Below are positions 18,245-25,100 of a stretch of DNA of 64,000 nt, one piece after another. Position 1 is the first letter of the stretch. Every line of letters starts with the position of its first letter. The DNA comes from Leucobacter denitrificans. GTDB lineage: Bacteria; Actinomycetota; Actinomycetes; Actinomycetales; Microbacteriaceae. The stretch covers positions 1,488,001-1,552,000 of the forward strand of contig NZ_CP060716.1 of the NCBI RefSeq assembly GCF_014396385.1, in the 5' to 3' direction. Made by a program: the position numbers and the translations under genes. Under the pieces are notes generated by a model. It was given only the letters and a program-made list of their open reading frames with translations. It did not search any database and had not been told where the DNA came from.

Positions 18245-19341
18245 AAAAGAAATTCATTGGAGTCCTCGGACTCACTGCTTCCGCCGCACTCGTGCTCACC
18301 GGCTGCTCCTCGACCTCACAAGCTGCCGAAGGGGACTGGACCGCAGCACCGGTGATGGAGAATCTCCAAGCCCAGGCCGACCCATTCACCACGTACGCTC
18401 TACCGGACGAATGGGCAAACTACGGCGCTCTGTTCGAAGATTTTTGCGAGATCAATGACCTCACATGCTCGCACGTTGACAGCGACATGTCCTCAGGAGA
18501 GGCGATCCAGCGATACGCGGCAGAAAAAGGGAACCCGATTGGGTACCTCAGCGACATCGGTGGCCTCTGGGGGCAGGTTGCTGAGGGCGCCGGAGTCACG
18601 GCACCGTACGTTCCGGAAGGTGCCGAGGACCTGCTGCCCGGTCAGTACGGAGAAAACGGCGGTTGGATCAATACATTCACCGGAGTCGTCGGCTTCCTCG
18701 TCAATGACTCTGTTTCTGAAGCACCGCAGACTTGGGATGACCTGCTGAAGCCGGAATATGCCAACGGAAAGGTCGCTTCGAGCGGTCTCAATGAGCCGAT
18801 CGGCGGAACCCAGCAGGCAGTCGACCTCTCAATCGCACTCGCGCGCGGCGGCGACGTCACCGATACGGATGCGACCTGGGAGTATCTCAATGAGCTCTTC
18901 GCTACAACGAATGTCTCTGACGTATCTCCCAGCATCGACGCACTAATCCGCGGCGAGTACGGGGTAATGGTGCAGTACGACTTCAACGCGATCGCAGCGA
19001 TCGAACAGGCTGAAGCACAGGGAGTATCACTCTCATTCGTCGTTCCGTCCGACGGCTCAATCTACATGCCTTCATCAATCCTTGCGAACGGTCACAACTC
19101 TGAGTCGATGGACTTCATCAAGGCCTTCATGGATTACGTACTCACAGACGAAGCGCAGCTCAAGTTTGCTGACTTCGGCGCCAGACCGATTCGCTTCGTG
19201 AACGGCGACCTCGAGGTTCCAGAAGAACGGCGCGCACGCTGGTTGCCCGAGGAGAACTATGCGAACACCCAAACCTTCGATGCCTCGCTCATTGATCCCG
19301 AGCAATTGCTCGCTGACTATAACGCGAACGTAAAGAACTAA
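18241..19341 (+). CDS. ABC transporter substrate-binding lipoprotein (iron/2-aminoethylphosphonate class)
   Basis: 366 aa. Lipoprotein signal: MKKKFIGVLGLTASAALVLTGCSS, with the lipobox LTGC at about residues 19-22. The rest is a type II periplasmic-binding fold of the FbpA/AEP group (GFLVNDSVSEAPQTWDDLLKPEYANGKV). It should capture the substrate outside the cell for the two permeases and ATPase that follow. It is coupled to the oxidase by a 4-base overlap. A 14-bp perfect stem lies directly after its stop, probably allowing more binding protein than permease to be made. Confidence 0.88.
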   Translation: MKKKFIGVLGLTASAALVLTGCSSTSQAAEGDWTAAPVMENLQAQADPFTTYALPDEWANYGALFEDFCEINDLTCSHVDSDMSSGEAIQRYAAEKGNPIGYLSDIGGLWGQVAEGAGVTAPYVPEGAEDLLPGQYGENGGWINTFTGVVGFLVNDSVSEAPQTWDDLLKPEYANGKVASSGLNEPIGGTQQAVDLSIALARGGDVTDTDATWEYLNELFATTNVSDVSPSIDALIRGEYGVMVQYDFNAIAAIEQAEAQGVSLSFVVPSDGSIYMPSSILANGHNSESMDFIKAFMDYVLTDEAQLKFADFGARPIRFVNGDLEVPEERRARWLPEENYANTQTFDASLIDPEQLLADYNANVKN

Positions 19342-19347
19342 GTCAAC

Positions 19348-19379
19348 GGGTGTGTGAGGCGGTATCGCCTCACACACCC
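19348..19379 (+). promoter_or_regulatory. Intercistronic stem-loop after the binding-protein gene
   Basis: GGGTGTGTGAGGCG (19348-19361) and CGCCTCACACACCC (19366-19379) are perfect 14-bp arms around GTAT. No T tract follows, so it is more likely an mRNA stabiliser or partial attenuator than a full terminator; the permease genes resume 41 bases later. Confidence 0.7.
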
Positions 19380-19420
19380 CCAATGACTACCCCACCTAGA
19401 TACGGAAGAGTTCGCGAACC

Positions 19421-20257
19421 ATGAAGCTCTACACGCTCGCTCGCACCCTACCCGCACTCCCGATGGTCCTCCTCGGTGCTGCGTGCCTGGTATTTCCCAT
19501 GATCATGCTCATGCACACCGCACTCCAAACCCCAGATGGAGTCGGACTCGACAACTTCGTGCAAGTCTTTGCAAACCCAGTCGACCGCGCGGCGATTCTC
19601 AACTCGGTGCAATTTGCGCTTTGGCAAACGTTGCTCTGCGTGGGCATCGGTACCCCAATAGCTCTCGCGCTCCTCCGCCTCTCAACGAAGTCGCGCGGGT
19701 GGGTGATGTCGGCAATTAATGTCGCATCGAATTTCGGCGGACCGAGTCTCGCGTTTGCATTCCTTTTACTCATTGGGGCGAACGGGATGCTCTCGATCCT
19801 GTGGGGCAAAATCTTTGAACCCACCGAATTTCCCACACTCGGATCAATGGCGGGGCTGAACATCATCATGTTGTACGTGCACCTTCCCCTCTATCTCCTC
19901 CTCACCTTGCCGAGCTATGCGCTGCTTCGCGACGAGTGGCGTGAAGCGTCACGCATGGCAGGTGCGGGTACCTGGCGATACTGGACTCGTGTTGGCATAC
20001 CCGTGCTCACGCCCTTCGTGCTCGGCAACGCGCTTCAGGTGTTTATGTGGGCGATGGGAGCGTATGGAGTGCCATATGTGGTAACCCAGTCTCCCAGTTC
20101 GGTCGACTTACTCTCCGTTCAAATTGGGCTCGGAGTGCAGGGGGGAATCTTCGGGCTCGAGCACCCAGCCACGCTCGCCGTGTTGCTCATGGTCCAAGCG
20201 ATTGCATTGATCTGGCTGTACCGCACTGTGCAGCGCCGAGGGGAGAAGATACTGTGA
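19421..20257 (+). CDS. ABC transporter permease 1
   Basis: 278 aa with six predicted membrane spans. The BPD cytoplasmic loop is REASRMAGAGTWRYWTRVGIPVLTPF (EAA motif), which docks to the ATPase. With the next gene it forms the heterodimeric channel of the importer. The ATG follows GAAGAG, and the stop overlaps the GTG of permease 2. Confidence 0.88.
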   Translation: MKLYTLARTLPALPMVLLGAACLVFPMIMLMHTALQTPDGVGLDNFVQVFANPVDRAAILNSVQFALWQTLLCVGIGTPIALALLRLSTKSRGWVMSAINVASNFGGPSLAFAFLLLIGANGMLSILWGKIFEPTEFPTLGSMAGLNIIMLYVHLPLYLLLTLPSYALLRDEWREASRMAGAGTWRYWTRVGIPVLTPFVLGNALQVFMWAMGAYGVPYVVTQSPSSVDLLSVQIGLGVQGGIFGLEHPATLAVLLMVQAIALIWLYRTVQRRGEKIL

Positions 20258-21141
20258 CACTTACACTGACTCAGAGCTCGACACGTCCCACCCGTGTTCA
20301 GCGATTCAATAGCTCGCGCATACCCATCGTTCTGCTGTTCGTGTACCTCGGGCTACCGCTTCTCGCGCTACTCCTCTTCAGCTTCTCGCGAGTGTGGGAT
20401 GGAACTGTCTTACCATCTGCGTTCACTCTGGAGCACTGGAAGAATGCTCTGCAGAATACCGACGTTGTGCAGGCCACCGGCCGGTCGCTTTTCGTCACGC
20501 TCATGGTGTGTGTGATCAACTGGATCGTTGTGATTCCCGCGGCCTACATCGCGGTTGTCGTGTCACCCCGGCTCCGATCGCTCTTCCACGCGCTTGCGAT
20601 CGCGCCCTTCGCACTGCCGTGGATCGTGATCGCTGCTGGCATGCAGCTCACGGTAGGAGAATTCGCCCCGCAACTCTTCGCCACAGTGGGACTGCTCGTA
20701 GTGACGATCTCAGCAGTGACATTTCCGTACCTATATTGGGCAGTCGAGAGCTCATTGATTTCGAATAACGTGAAGCAGCTCGCTGAGGCAGCACAGATGA
20801 GCGGCGCAGGGTGGTGGCAGACAATCACTCGGGTGGCCGTGCCATCGGCAAAGAAGGGCATCATGTCAGGCACGCTGCTTGTTGCTTCGGCAGCTTTCGG
20901 TGAGTTCGCGATCACGCAAATCATCATCGGTGGCGCTTATGAAACACTGCCGCTCTGGACGTTGCGCATGTTCCACGGGCGCGTTCCAGGGGCAGGCACC
21001 GACCTCGCCGCAGTCTCGTTCGCGATTTTCCTCGTGTTGTTCGCTGTCTCGATGGTTCTCAGTCGTATCGACTCTGATCCCGCACAACCCACGCTGGGTG
21101 GTTCGCAAAAGCTACAAAATAGAAAAGGAGTGAAGCGATGA
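20254..21141 (+). CDS. ABC transporter permease 2
   Basis: 295 aa from the GTG at 20254, four bases before the permease 1 stop. It has six spans and the EAA loop QLAEAAQMSGAGWWQTITRVAVPS. It pairs with permease 1 in the same uptake system. The stop overlaps the ATG of the ATPase gene. Confidence 0.88.
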   Translation: MTLTLTQSSTRPTRVQRFNSSRIPIVLLFVYLGLPLLALLLFSFSRVWDGTVLPSAFTLEHWKNALQNTDVVQATGRSLFVTLMVCVINWIVVIPAAYIAVVVSPRLRSLFHALAIAPFALPWIVIAAGMQLTVGEFAPQLFATVGLLVVTISAVTFPYLYWAVESSLISNNVKQLAEAAQMSGAGWWQTITRVAVPSAKKGIMSGTLLVASAAFGEFAITQIIIGGAYETLPLWTLRMFHGRVPGAGTDLAAVSFAIFLVLFAVSMVLSRIDSDPAQPTLGGSQKLQNRKGVKR

Positions 21142-22277
21142 GCGCGGTCACTGTGAAGAACGTTCGCAAAGCATATGGAGATCATGTCGTTCTCGACGAC
21201 GTGTCGCTCGAATTCTCTGAAGGAGAATTCGTCTCCCTGCTCGGACCTTCCGGGTGCGGCAAGACGACACTGCTTCGGGTTATTGCTGGCCTTCAGTCTT
21301 TCGACTCAGGCAGCGTCGAGTTCGATGGTGTCGACATGACGAACGTACCCGCGCAGAAGCGCGGTATTGGCATGGTGTTTCAGCAGTATTCCCTCTTCCC
21401 GAACATGACCGTGCGCAAGAACATCGCGTTCCCGCTCGAAGCAGCTCGAATGCAACGGGCCGATATCGAGCGGAGGGTTGACGAGATGGTCGAGCTCATC
21501 GGGCTAGAAAAGCACCAGCATAAGCGGCCAAAACAGCTCTCAGGGGGTCAGCAACAGCGGGTCGCTCTCGCACGGGCGCTCGCCCCTCGCCCGCGCATTC
21601 TCCTCCTCGACGAGCCACTGAGTGCACTTGATGCCCAGGTACGATCGCGTTTGCGCGATCAGATCCGCGACATTCAAAAAGAGGTCGGAATCACTACGAT
21701 CTTCGTTACGCACGATCAGACCGAGGCGTTCGCCATGTCGGATCGGATTGTGCTCATGGGCAGTTCGGGCATCTTGCAAGTCGCAGAACCAGCAGAGATT
21801 TACGCAAGACCAAGCCATCGCGAGGGCGCGAACTTCATTGGTCGCCGTAACGATATCAAAGTCGTAGCCTCGGAGGGTCGACTCAGGTGGGAGGGACTCT
21901 TCGACCTCCCGTCACCCGTGCCCGACGGAGAAAAGGTGCGCTGCTCATTCAGGGCGGAGAGCGTGAATGTAACTCTGGCCGGAGGAGCTCGGCGGTCAAA
22001 CAGCGTCGTCAATGAATGGGCTGAAGCGAGATGGGTTCCTGCACGGGTGAGAACGCGCACCTACCTCGGTTCAACGAGTTCACTCAAACTCCAGCTCGCA
22101 GGCGAGGAGAAACTTAAGGCAGTAGTTACTGGGTCACTTGCCGTGCACATCGAAGATGACAGTGCCGTCGACGTGAGCGTCGATGCGAAGGACATTAACG
22201 TCTACTCGAAGGGGCGCTTGGTCGCAGTGGGTTCTGAGCAGGTAATGGAAACATACGAAGGAGCAACTGCAGCATGA
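21138..22277 (+). CDS. ABC transporter ATP-binding protein with TOBE domain
   Basis: 379 aa. Walker A LLGPSGCGKTT, Q-loop GMVFQQYSLFPNM, signature LSGGQQQRVALARAL, Walker B ILLLDEPLSALD and H-loop FVTHDQTEA are all intact. Residues beyond about 240 form the TOBE regulatory domain of the spermidine/iron/AEP ATPase class. It energises the importer and is coupled by 4-base overlaps on both sides. Confidence 0.92.
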   Translation: MSAVTVKNVRKAYGDHVVLDDVSLEFSEGEFVSLLGPSGCGKTTLLRVIAGLQSFDSGSVEFDGVDMTNVPAQKRGIGMVFQQYSLFPNMTVRKNIAFPLEAARMQRADIERRVDEMVELIGLEKHQHKRPKQLSGGQQQRVALARALAPRPRILLLDEPLSALDAQVRSRLRDQIRDIQKEVGITTIFVTHDQTEAFAMSDRIVLMGSSGILQVAEPAEIYARPSHREGANFIGRRNDIKVVASEGRLRWEGLFDLPSPVPDGEKVRCSFRAESVNVTLAGGARRSNSVVNEWAEARWVPARVRTRTYLGSTSSLKLQLAGEEKLKAVVTGSLAVHIEDDSAVDVSVDAKDINVYSKGRLVAVGSEQVMETYEGATAA

Positions 22278-23044
22278 CCAAGAAAGTCCTTCTCTTCGGT
22301 CTCGACGGCGTCAGACGTGATTCACTCGAACAGGCATCGACCCCGCACATCGATGCTGTTGCTGAGCGCGGTGGCCGTACTGCGATCGATATCGATGAAC
22401 GATGCCACACCGTCTCGGGCCCCATGTGGAGCACCATTCTCACCGGAGCCTTTCCCGAAGAGCACGGCGTTCACGACAATATTCAGCAACCAACCATGCG
22501 AGTGCCAGACGTTTTCTCGCGGCTCGTTACCGCTGGAAAGGCCAAACATCCGGTTGCTGCGGCATCGTGGCCACCACTTACGAGTCGGGTCGAATGTGGC
22601 CCTATCGTCAACCCTTCACTTGTGCGTGCGTTCGCAGCACCGCTCCGCGTCGAGACCCCGGAAATATACATTCCGGGCGACGTGATGGTTCGCGATGCTG
22701 CCATCGAACTCGTCGGCGTTCCAGAAGTTGATGGTGGTTTCGTGTACTTCGGTCAGGTCGATACCGTCGGGCACACTGAGGGAATCGGCACGAGCTATCT
22801 CAAGGCAATCGAGCGCTGCGACGAACACATCGGCTCTGTGCTCAATGCCCTTGCGGCGCGCGGCGATCGAGATGAGTGGATCGTTGTGATCACGACCGAC
22901 CACGGCCATCTTGATACGGGCGGTCACGGTGGCCGCACATTCGAAGAGTGCGCGGTATGGGTTGTAAGCGACAGCGACGAACTGCTTTCCCGAATCACTG
23001 GTCCGCAGGACATCGCATCTGCGATTGAGCACGCATACGGATAA
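22274..23044 (+). CDS. Alkaline-phosphatase-fold hydrolase (nucleotide pyrophosphatase/phosphodiesterase type)
   Basis: 256 aa. Metal site residues are visible: LFGLDGVRRD at the N-terminus, the nucleophile region CHTVSGPMWSTILTG, FGQVDTVGHTEG (Asp and His) and TTDHGHLDTGGHGG (Asp-His, His). The fold includes phosphonoacetate hydrolase (PhnA), phosphodiesterases and phosphatases. As last gene of the oxidase/ABC operon it may hydrolyse a phosphonate or phosphate ester intermediate. The nucleophile could be Thr or Ser of the TVSG stretch. At 256 aa it is shorter than most family members. Confidence 0.8.
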   Translation: MTKKVLLFGLDGVRRDSLEQASTPHIDAVAERGGRTAIDIDERCHTVSGPMWSTILTGAFPEEHGVHDNIQQPTMRVPDVFSRLVTAGKAKHPVAAASWPPLTSRVECGPIVNPSLVRAFAAPLRVETPEIYIPGDVMVRDAAIELVGVPEVDGGFVYFGQVDTVGHTEGIGTSYLKAIERCDEHIGSVLNALAARGDRDEWIVVITTDHGHLDTGGHGGRTFEECAVWVVSDSDELLSRITGPQDIASAIEHAYG

Positions 23045-23060
23045 CAGCTCGAATTCAGCC

Positions 23061-23118
23061 ACTTTGGTTGCACTTACAACCAAAGTGTGTCTATCATTTA
23101 GTTACACGTACAACTAAA
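23061..23118 (+). promoter_or_regulatory. Promoter flanked by two related operators
   Basis: Operator 1 is ACTTTGGTTG (23061-23070)/CAACCAAAGT (23077-23086), perfect 10-bp arms. Operator 2 is TTTAGTT (23097-23103)/AACTAAA (23112-23118). Both contain GTTnCACnTACAAC. A -35 TTGCAC (23068-23073) and -10 TATCAT (23092-23097) are separated by 18 bases, so operator 1 covers the -35 and operator 2 starts at the -10. This is the layout of strong repression. Confidence 0.75.
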
Positions 23119-23131
23119 GGGGAAACCCATC

Positions 23132-23710
23132 ATGGCTTCATTCACAATCTTCGGCACCGGCAACATGGCAAACGCAATCGGCGGCGTCTTTGCAAACGGC
23201 GGCGCCTCAGTCGACTACGTGTCGCACGAACAGGCCGCCGACGCGGTAGTGAATGGCGACACTGTCGTTCTCGCAGTGCCGTACCCCGCGGTCGCTGAGA
23301 TCCTCAAGAACAATGCGGATAAGTTCGCTGGCAAGACTGTCGTTGACATCACCAACCCGTTGAACTTCGAGACCTTTGACTCGCTCACCGTGCCGGTTGG
23401 CAGCTCAGCAGCAGCTGAAATTCAGAGTGCTCTGCCCAACTCGCGCGTACTCAAGGCCTTCAACACCACCTTCGCGGCAACACTCGCATCAGGCAAGGTA
23501 GGCGACACCAAGACCACTGTGCTCGTCGCGGGTGACGACGCAGACGCGAAGTCAGCTCTTGTTACAGCAGTGCAGGCAGGCGGCCTCGGCGCGATCGACG
23601 CGGGCTCACTGAAGCGCGCGCACGAGCTCGAAGCAATCGGGTTCCTGCAGCTCACCCTCGCCGCTGGCGAGAAGATCACCTGGACTGGCGGATTCGGCGT
23701 AAACAACTAA
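23132..23710 (+). CDS. NADPH-dependent F420-reductase-like NAD(P)-binding protein
   Basis: 192 aa; ATG after AAAGGGGAAAC. The N-terminal Rossmann motif is FTIFGTGNMANAIG, followed by VVLAVPYPAV, VVDITNPLN, KAFNTTFA and a C-terminal LEAIGFLQLTLAAG, the order seen in F420-dependent NADP reductase (Fno)-like proteins. These move hydride between F420 or another carrier and NADP. It stands alone under an operator-rich promoter, which suggests induction by redox or electrophile stress. Confidence 0.85.
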   Translation: MASFTIFGTGNMANAIGGVFANGGASVDYVSHEQAADAVVNGDTVVLAVPYPAVAEILKNNADKFAGKTVVDITNPLNFETFDSLTVPVGSSAAAEIQSALPNSRVLKAFNTTFAATLASGKVGDTKTTVLVAGDDADAKSALVTAVQAGGLGAIDAGSLKRAHELEAIGFLQLTLAAGEKITWTGGFGVNN

Positions 23711-23722
23711 TCAGCCAATCAG

Positions 23723-23759
23723 AAGGGTCGCGCGTCACACTGGACGTGCGACCCTTTTT
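23723..23759 (+). terminator. Rho-independent terminator
   Basis: AAGGGTCGCGCGTC (23723-23736) pairs with GACGTGCGACCCTT (23743-23756), with one G-T pair, a loop ACACTG and a run of five T ending at 23759. It ends the F420-reductase-like transcript. Confidence 0.92.
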
Positions 23760-23840
23760 CTATTCTGCGCCGAGCGGCGACACGCGCCGCACCCACAGAA
23801 GATCCACCCAGGAATACTTCGCATTTGAAGCCGGTTGTAT

Positions 23841-23860
23841 TTATATGCAAACGAATATAA
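23841..23860. promoter_or_regulatory. Putative MarR operator before the alcohol dehydrogenase
   Basis: TTATATGCAAACGAATATAA, a palindromic 20-mer with perfect TTATAT/ATATAA arms, ends 13 bases before the start codon. It matches 18 of 20 bases with the palindrome at 34193-34212 before the LLM monooxygenase. Its TA-rich arms may also serve as the -10 region. Confidence 0.75.
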
Positions 23861-23873
23861 AAGGAGTTGTGAC

Positions 23874-24836
23874 ATGAAGGCATGGCAGTTCACAGGAACC
23901 AACAAACCTCTTGAGCTCAACGAGGTACCCGAACCCACCGCTGGGCCAGGTCAGGTCGTTGTCACCGTTCGAGTAGCCGGCGTCTGCCACTCTGACGTTT
24001 CTGCGCTCGACGACGAAGGTTGGATGGGCCTCTTCCCCACACTCCCCCGCACGATGGGCCACGAGAACGCTGGCGTCATCACCGAGGTGGGCGAAGGCAT
24101 GGATCACTGGAAGGTCGGCGACCGCGTAGGCCTCGCACCGATGTTCTCCGACGGAGACGCACTCGGGTACGGCAAGTGGGACGGCGGCTTCGGGCCGAAG
24201 CTCCTCGCAACTGACGATAACCTCGTCAAGCTGCCCGACGAGGTCTCATTCGAACTCGGCGCTATGGCGACCGACGCAGGCCTCACGGCATACCACGCCA
24301 TCATGACCCTCGGCGAGGTGAAGAAGGGCACGAAGGTCGGAGTCATCGGACTCGGTGGACTCGGCTACATTGGCGCCCGCGTCGCAGTACTTTCTGGGGC
24401 TGAAGTGTACGGCGCAGATCTCAGCCTAGCCGCGCGCGAGCTTGCCGACGAAATCGGCCTCGCAGGAGTTGGCGAATCGATCGAAGAGTTTGCCGACAAG
24501 GGCCTCGAAGTTGTGGTTGACTACGCAGGTTTCGGCGTTACCACCGAATCAGGCGTGAACGCACTCTCGAAGTTCGGCGTGTTCGTGCAGGTGGGTATGG
24601 GCAAGCTCGAGGCGCGCCTCGACACCCTCCAGCTCATCACAAAGCAGCTCACTGTGAAGGGCTCGAACTCGGGCACCAAGGAGGATCTCGAGAACCTCTA
24701 CGAGCTGATGCGCTCTGGCGATCTCAACCCGCCGGTGAACCTCATCACGCACGCAGAGATTCCCGAAGCGATCGATCGCCTCCGCGAAGGCGGGGTCGTC
24801 GGGCGTCTCATCGCCGTCTACGACGAGGCTCAGTAG
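23874..24836 (+). CDS. Zinc-type alcohol dehydrogenase (MDR family)
   Basis: 320 aa from the ATG at 23874, preceded by AAGGAG. Catalytic zinc ligands are visible as GVCHSDV (Cys, about residue 37) and MGHENAG (His-Glu, about 61); the NAD(P)-binding motif is IGLGGLGYIG at about 162. The structural-zinc lobe with four cysteines is missing: where it should be, the chain reads GLAPMFSDGDALGYGKWDGGF. It oxidises alcohols or reduces aldehydes. Control by the same operator as the LLM operon suggests a role in detoxifying reactive carbonyls (inference). Confidence 0.88.
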   Translation: MKAWQFTGTNKPLELNEVPEPTAGPGQVVVTVRVAGVCHSDVSALDDEGWMGLFPTLPRTMGHENAGVITEVGEGMDHWKVGDRVGLAPMFSDGDALGYGKWDGGFGPKLLATDDNLVKLPDEVSFELGAMATDAGLTAYHAIMTLGEVKKGTKVGVIGLGGLGYIGARVAVLSGAEVYGADLSLAARELADEIGLAGVGESIEEFADKGLEVVVDYAGFGVTTESGVNALSKFGVFVQVGMGKLEARLDTLQLITKQLTVKGSNSGTKEDLENLYELMRSGDLNPPVNLITHAEIPEAIDRLREGGVVGRLIAVYDEAQ

Positions 24837-24842
24837 CGGTCC

Positions 24843-24996
24843 GGATCGGTGGGGCGTTCGGGCTATTCGCTTAAACCTGGGCCAGTCGGCCCAGCGCGCC
24901 AGGCAAAAATGCGTCGCATTTTTGACGCGCCCCGCGTGTCACCTTCGTTGCCACGCGAACCCCGATGCGCGACTATCCCGAACGCCCCACCGATCC
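24843..24996. repeat. Long intergenic inverted repeat with nested hairpins
   Basis: GGATCGGTGGGGCGTTCGGG (24843-24862) is repeated as its exact complement at 24977-24996, and pairing extends imperfectly inward. Inside lie CTGGGCC/GGCCCAG (24877-24894) and AAAAATGCG/CGCATTTTT (24905-24923). It lies between the alcohol dehydrogenase and the ABC-F leader. There is no gene in it; it may end transcription or be a non-autonomous palindromic element. Confidence 0.7.
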
Positions 24997-25018
24997 ACCT
25001 CGCTACAAACCAACCTGG

Positions 25019-25100
25019 TACCCTAGACGCGTGCATAAGCATTACTTCTTTCTCTAGTTCGGTGATCGGTCTTCTGTAACTCCGACACCGAGGAAGTATT
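25019..25100 (+). promoter_or_regulatory. ABC-F leader: putative promoter -10, leaderless uORF and RBS-sequestering pairings
   Basis: A -10-like TACCCT (25019-25024) places a transcript start near 25031, where GTG opens an 8-codon ORF reading MHKHYFFL and stopping at 25055-25057. TACTTC inside the uORF (25043-25048) is complementary to GAAGTA (25093-25098), which overlaps the ABC-F ribosome-binding site GAGGAAG. TTCGGTG (25058-25064) can pair with CACCGAG (25086-25092). Ribosome stalling on the uORF could free the site, as known for other antibiotic-responsive ABC-F genes. The -35 is weak. Confidence 0.5.

Noticed and set aside
24996..25030. Possible WhiB7-type promoter before the ABC-F gene
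   Set aside because: The -10 TACCCT is plausible but the -35 region is poor and there is no AT-rich stretch upstream of it, so WhiB7 control is not supported.
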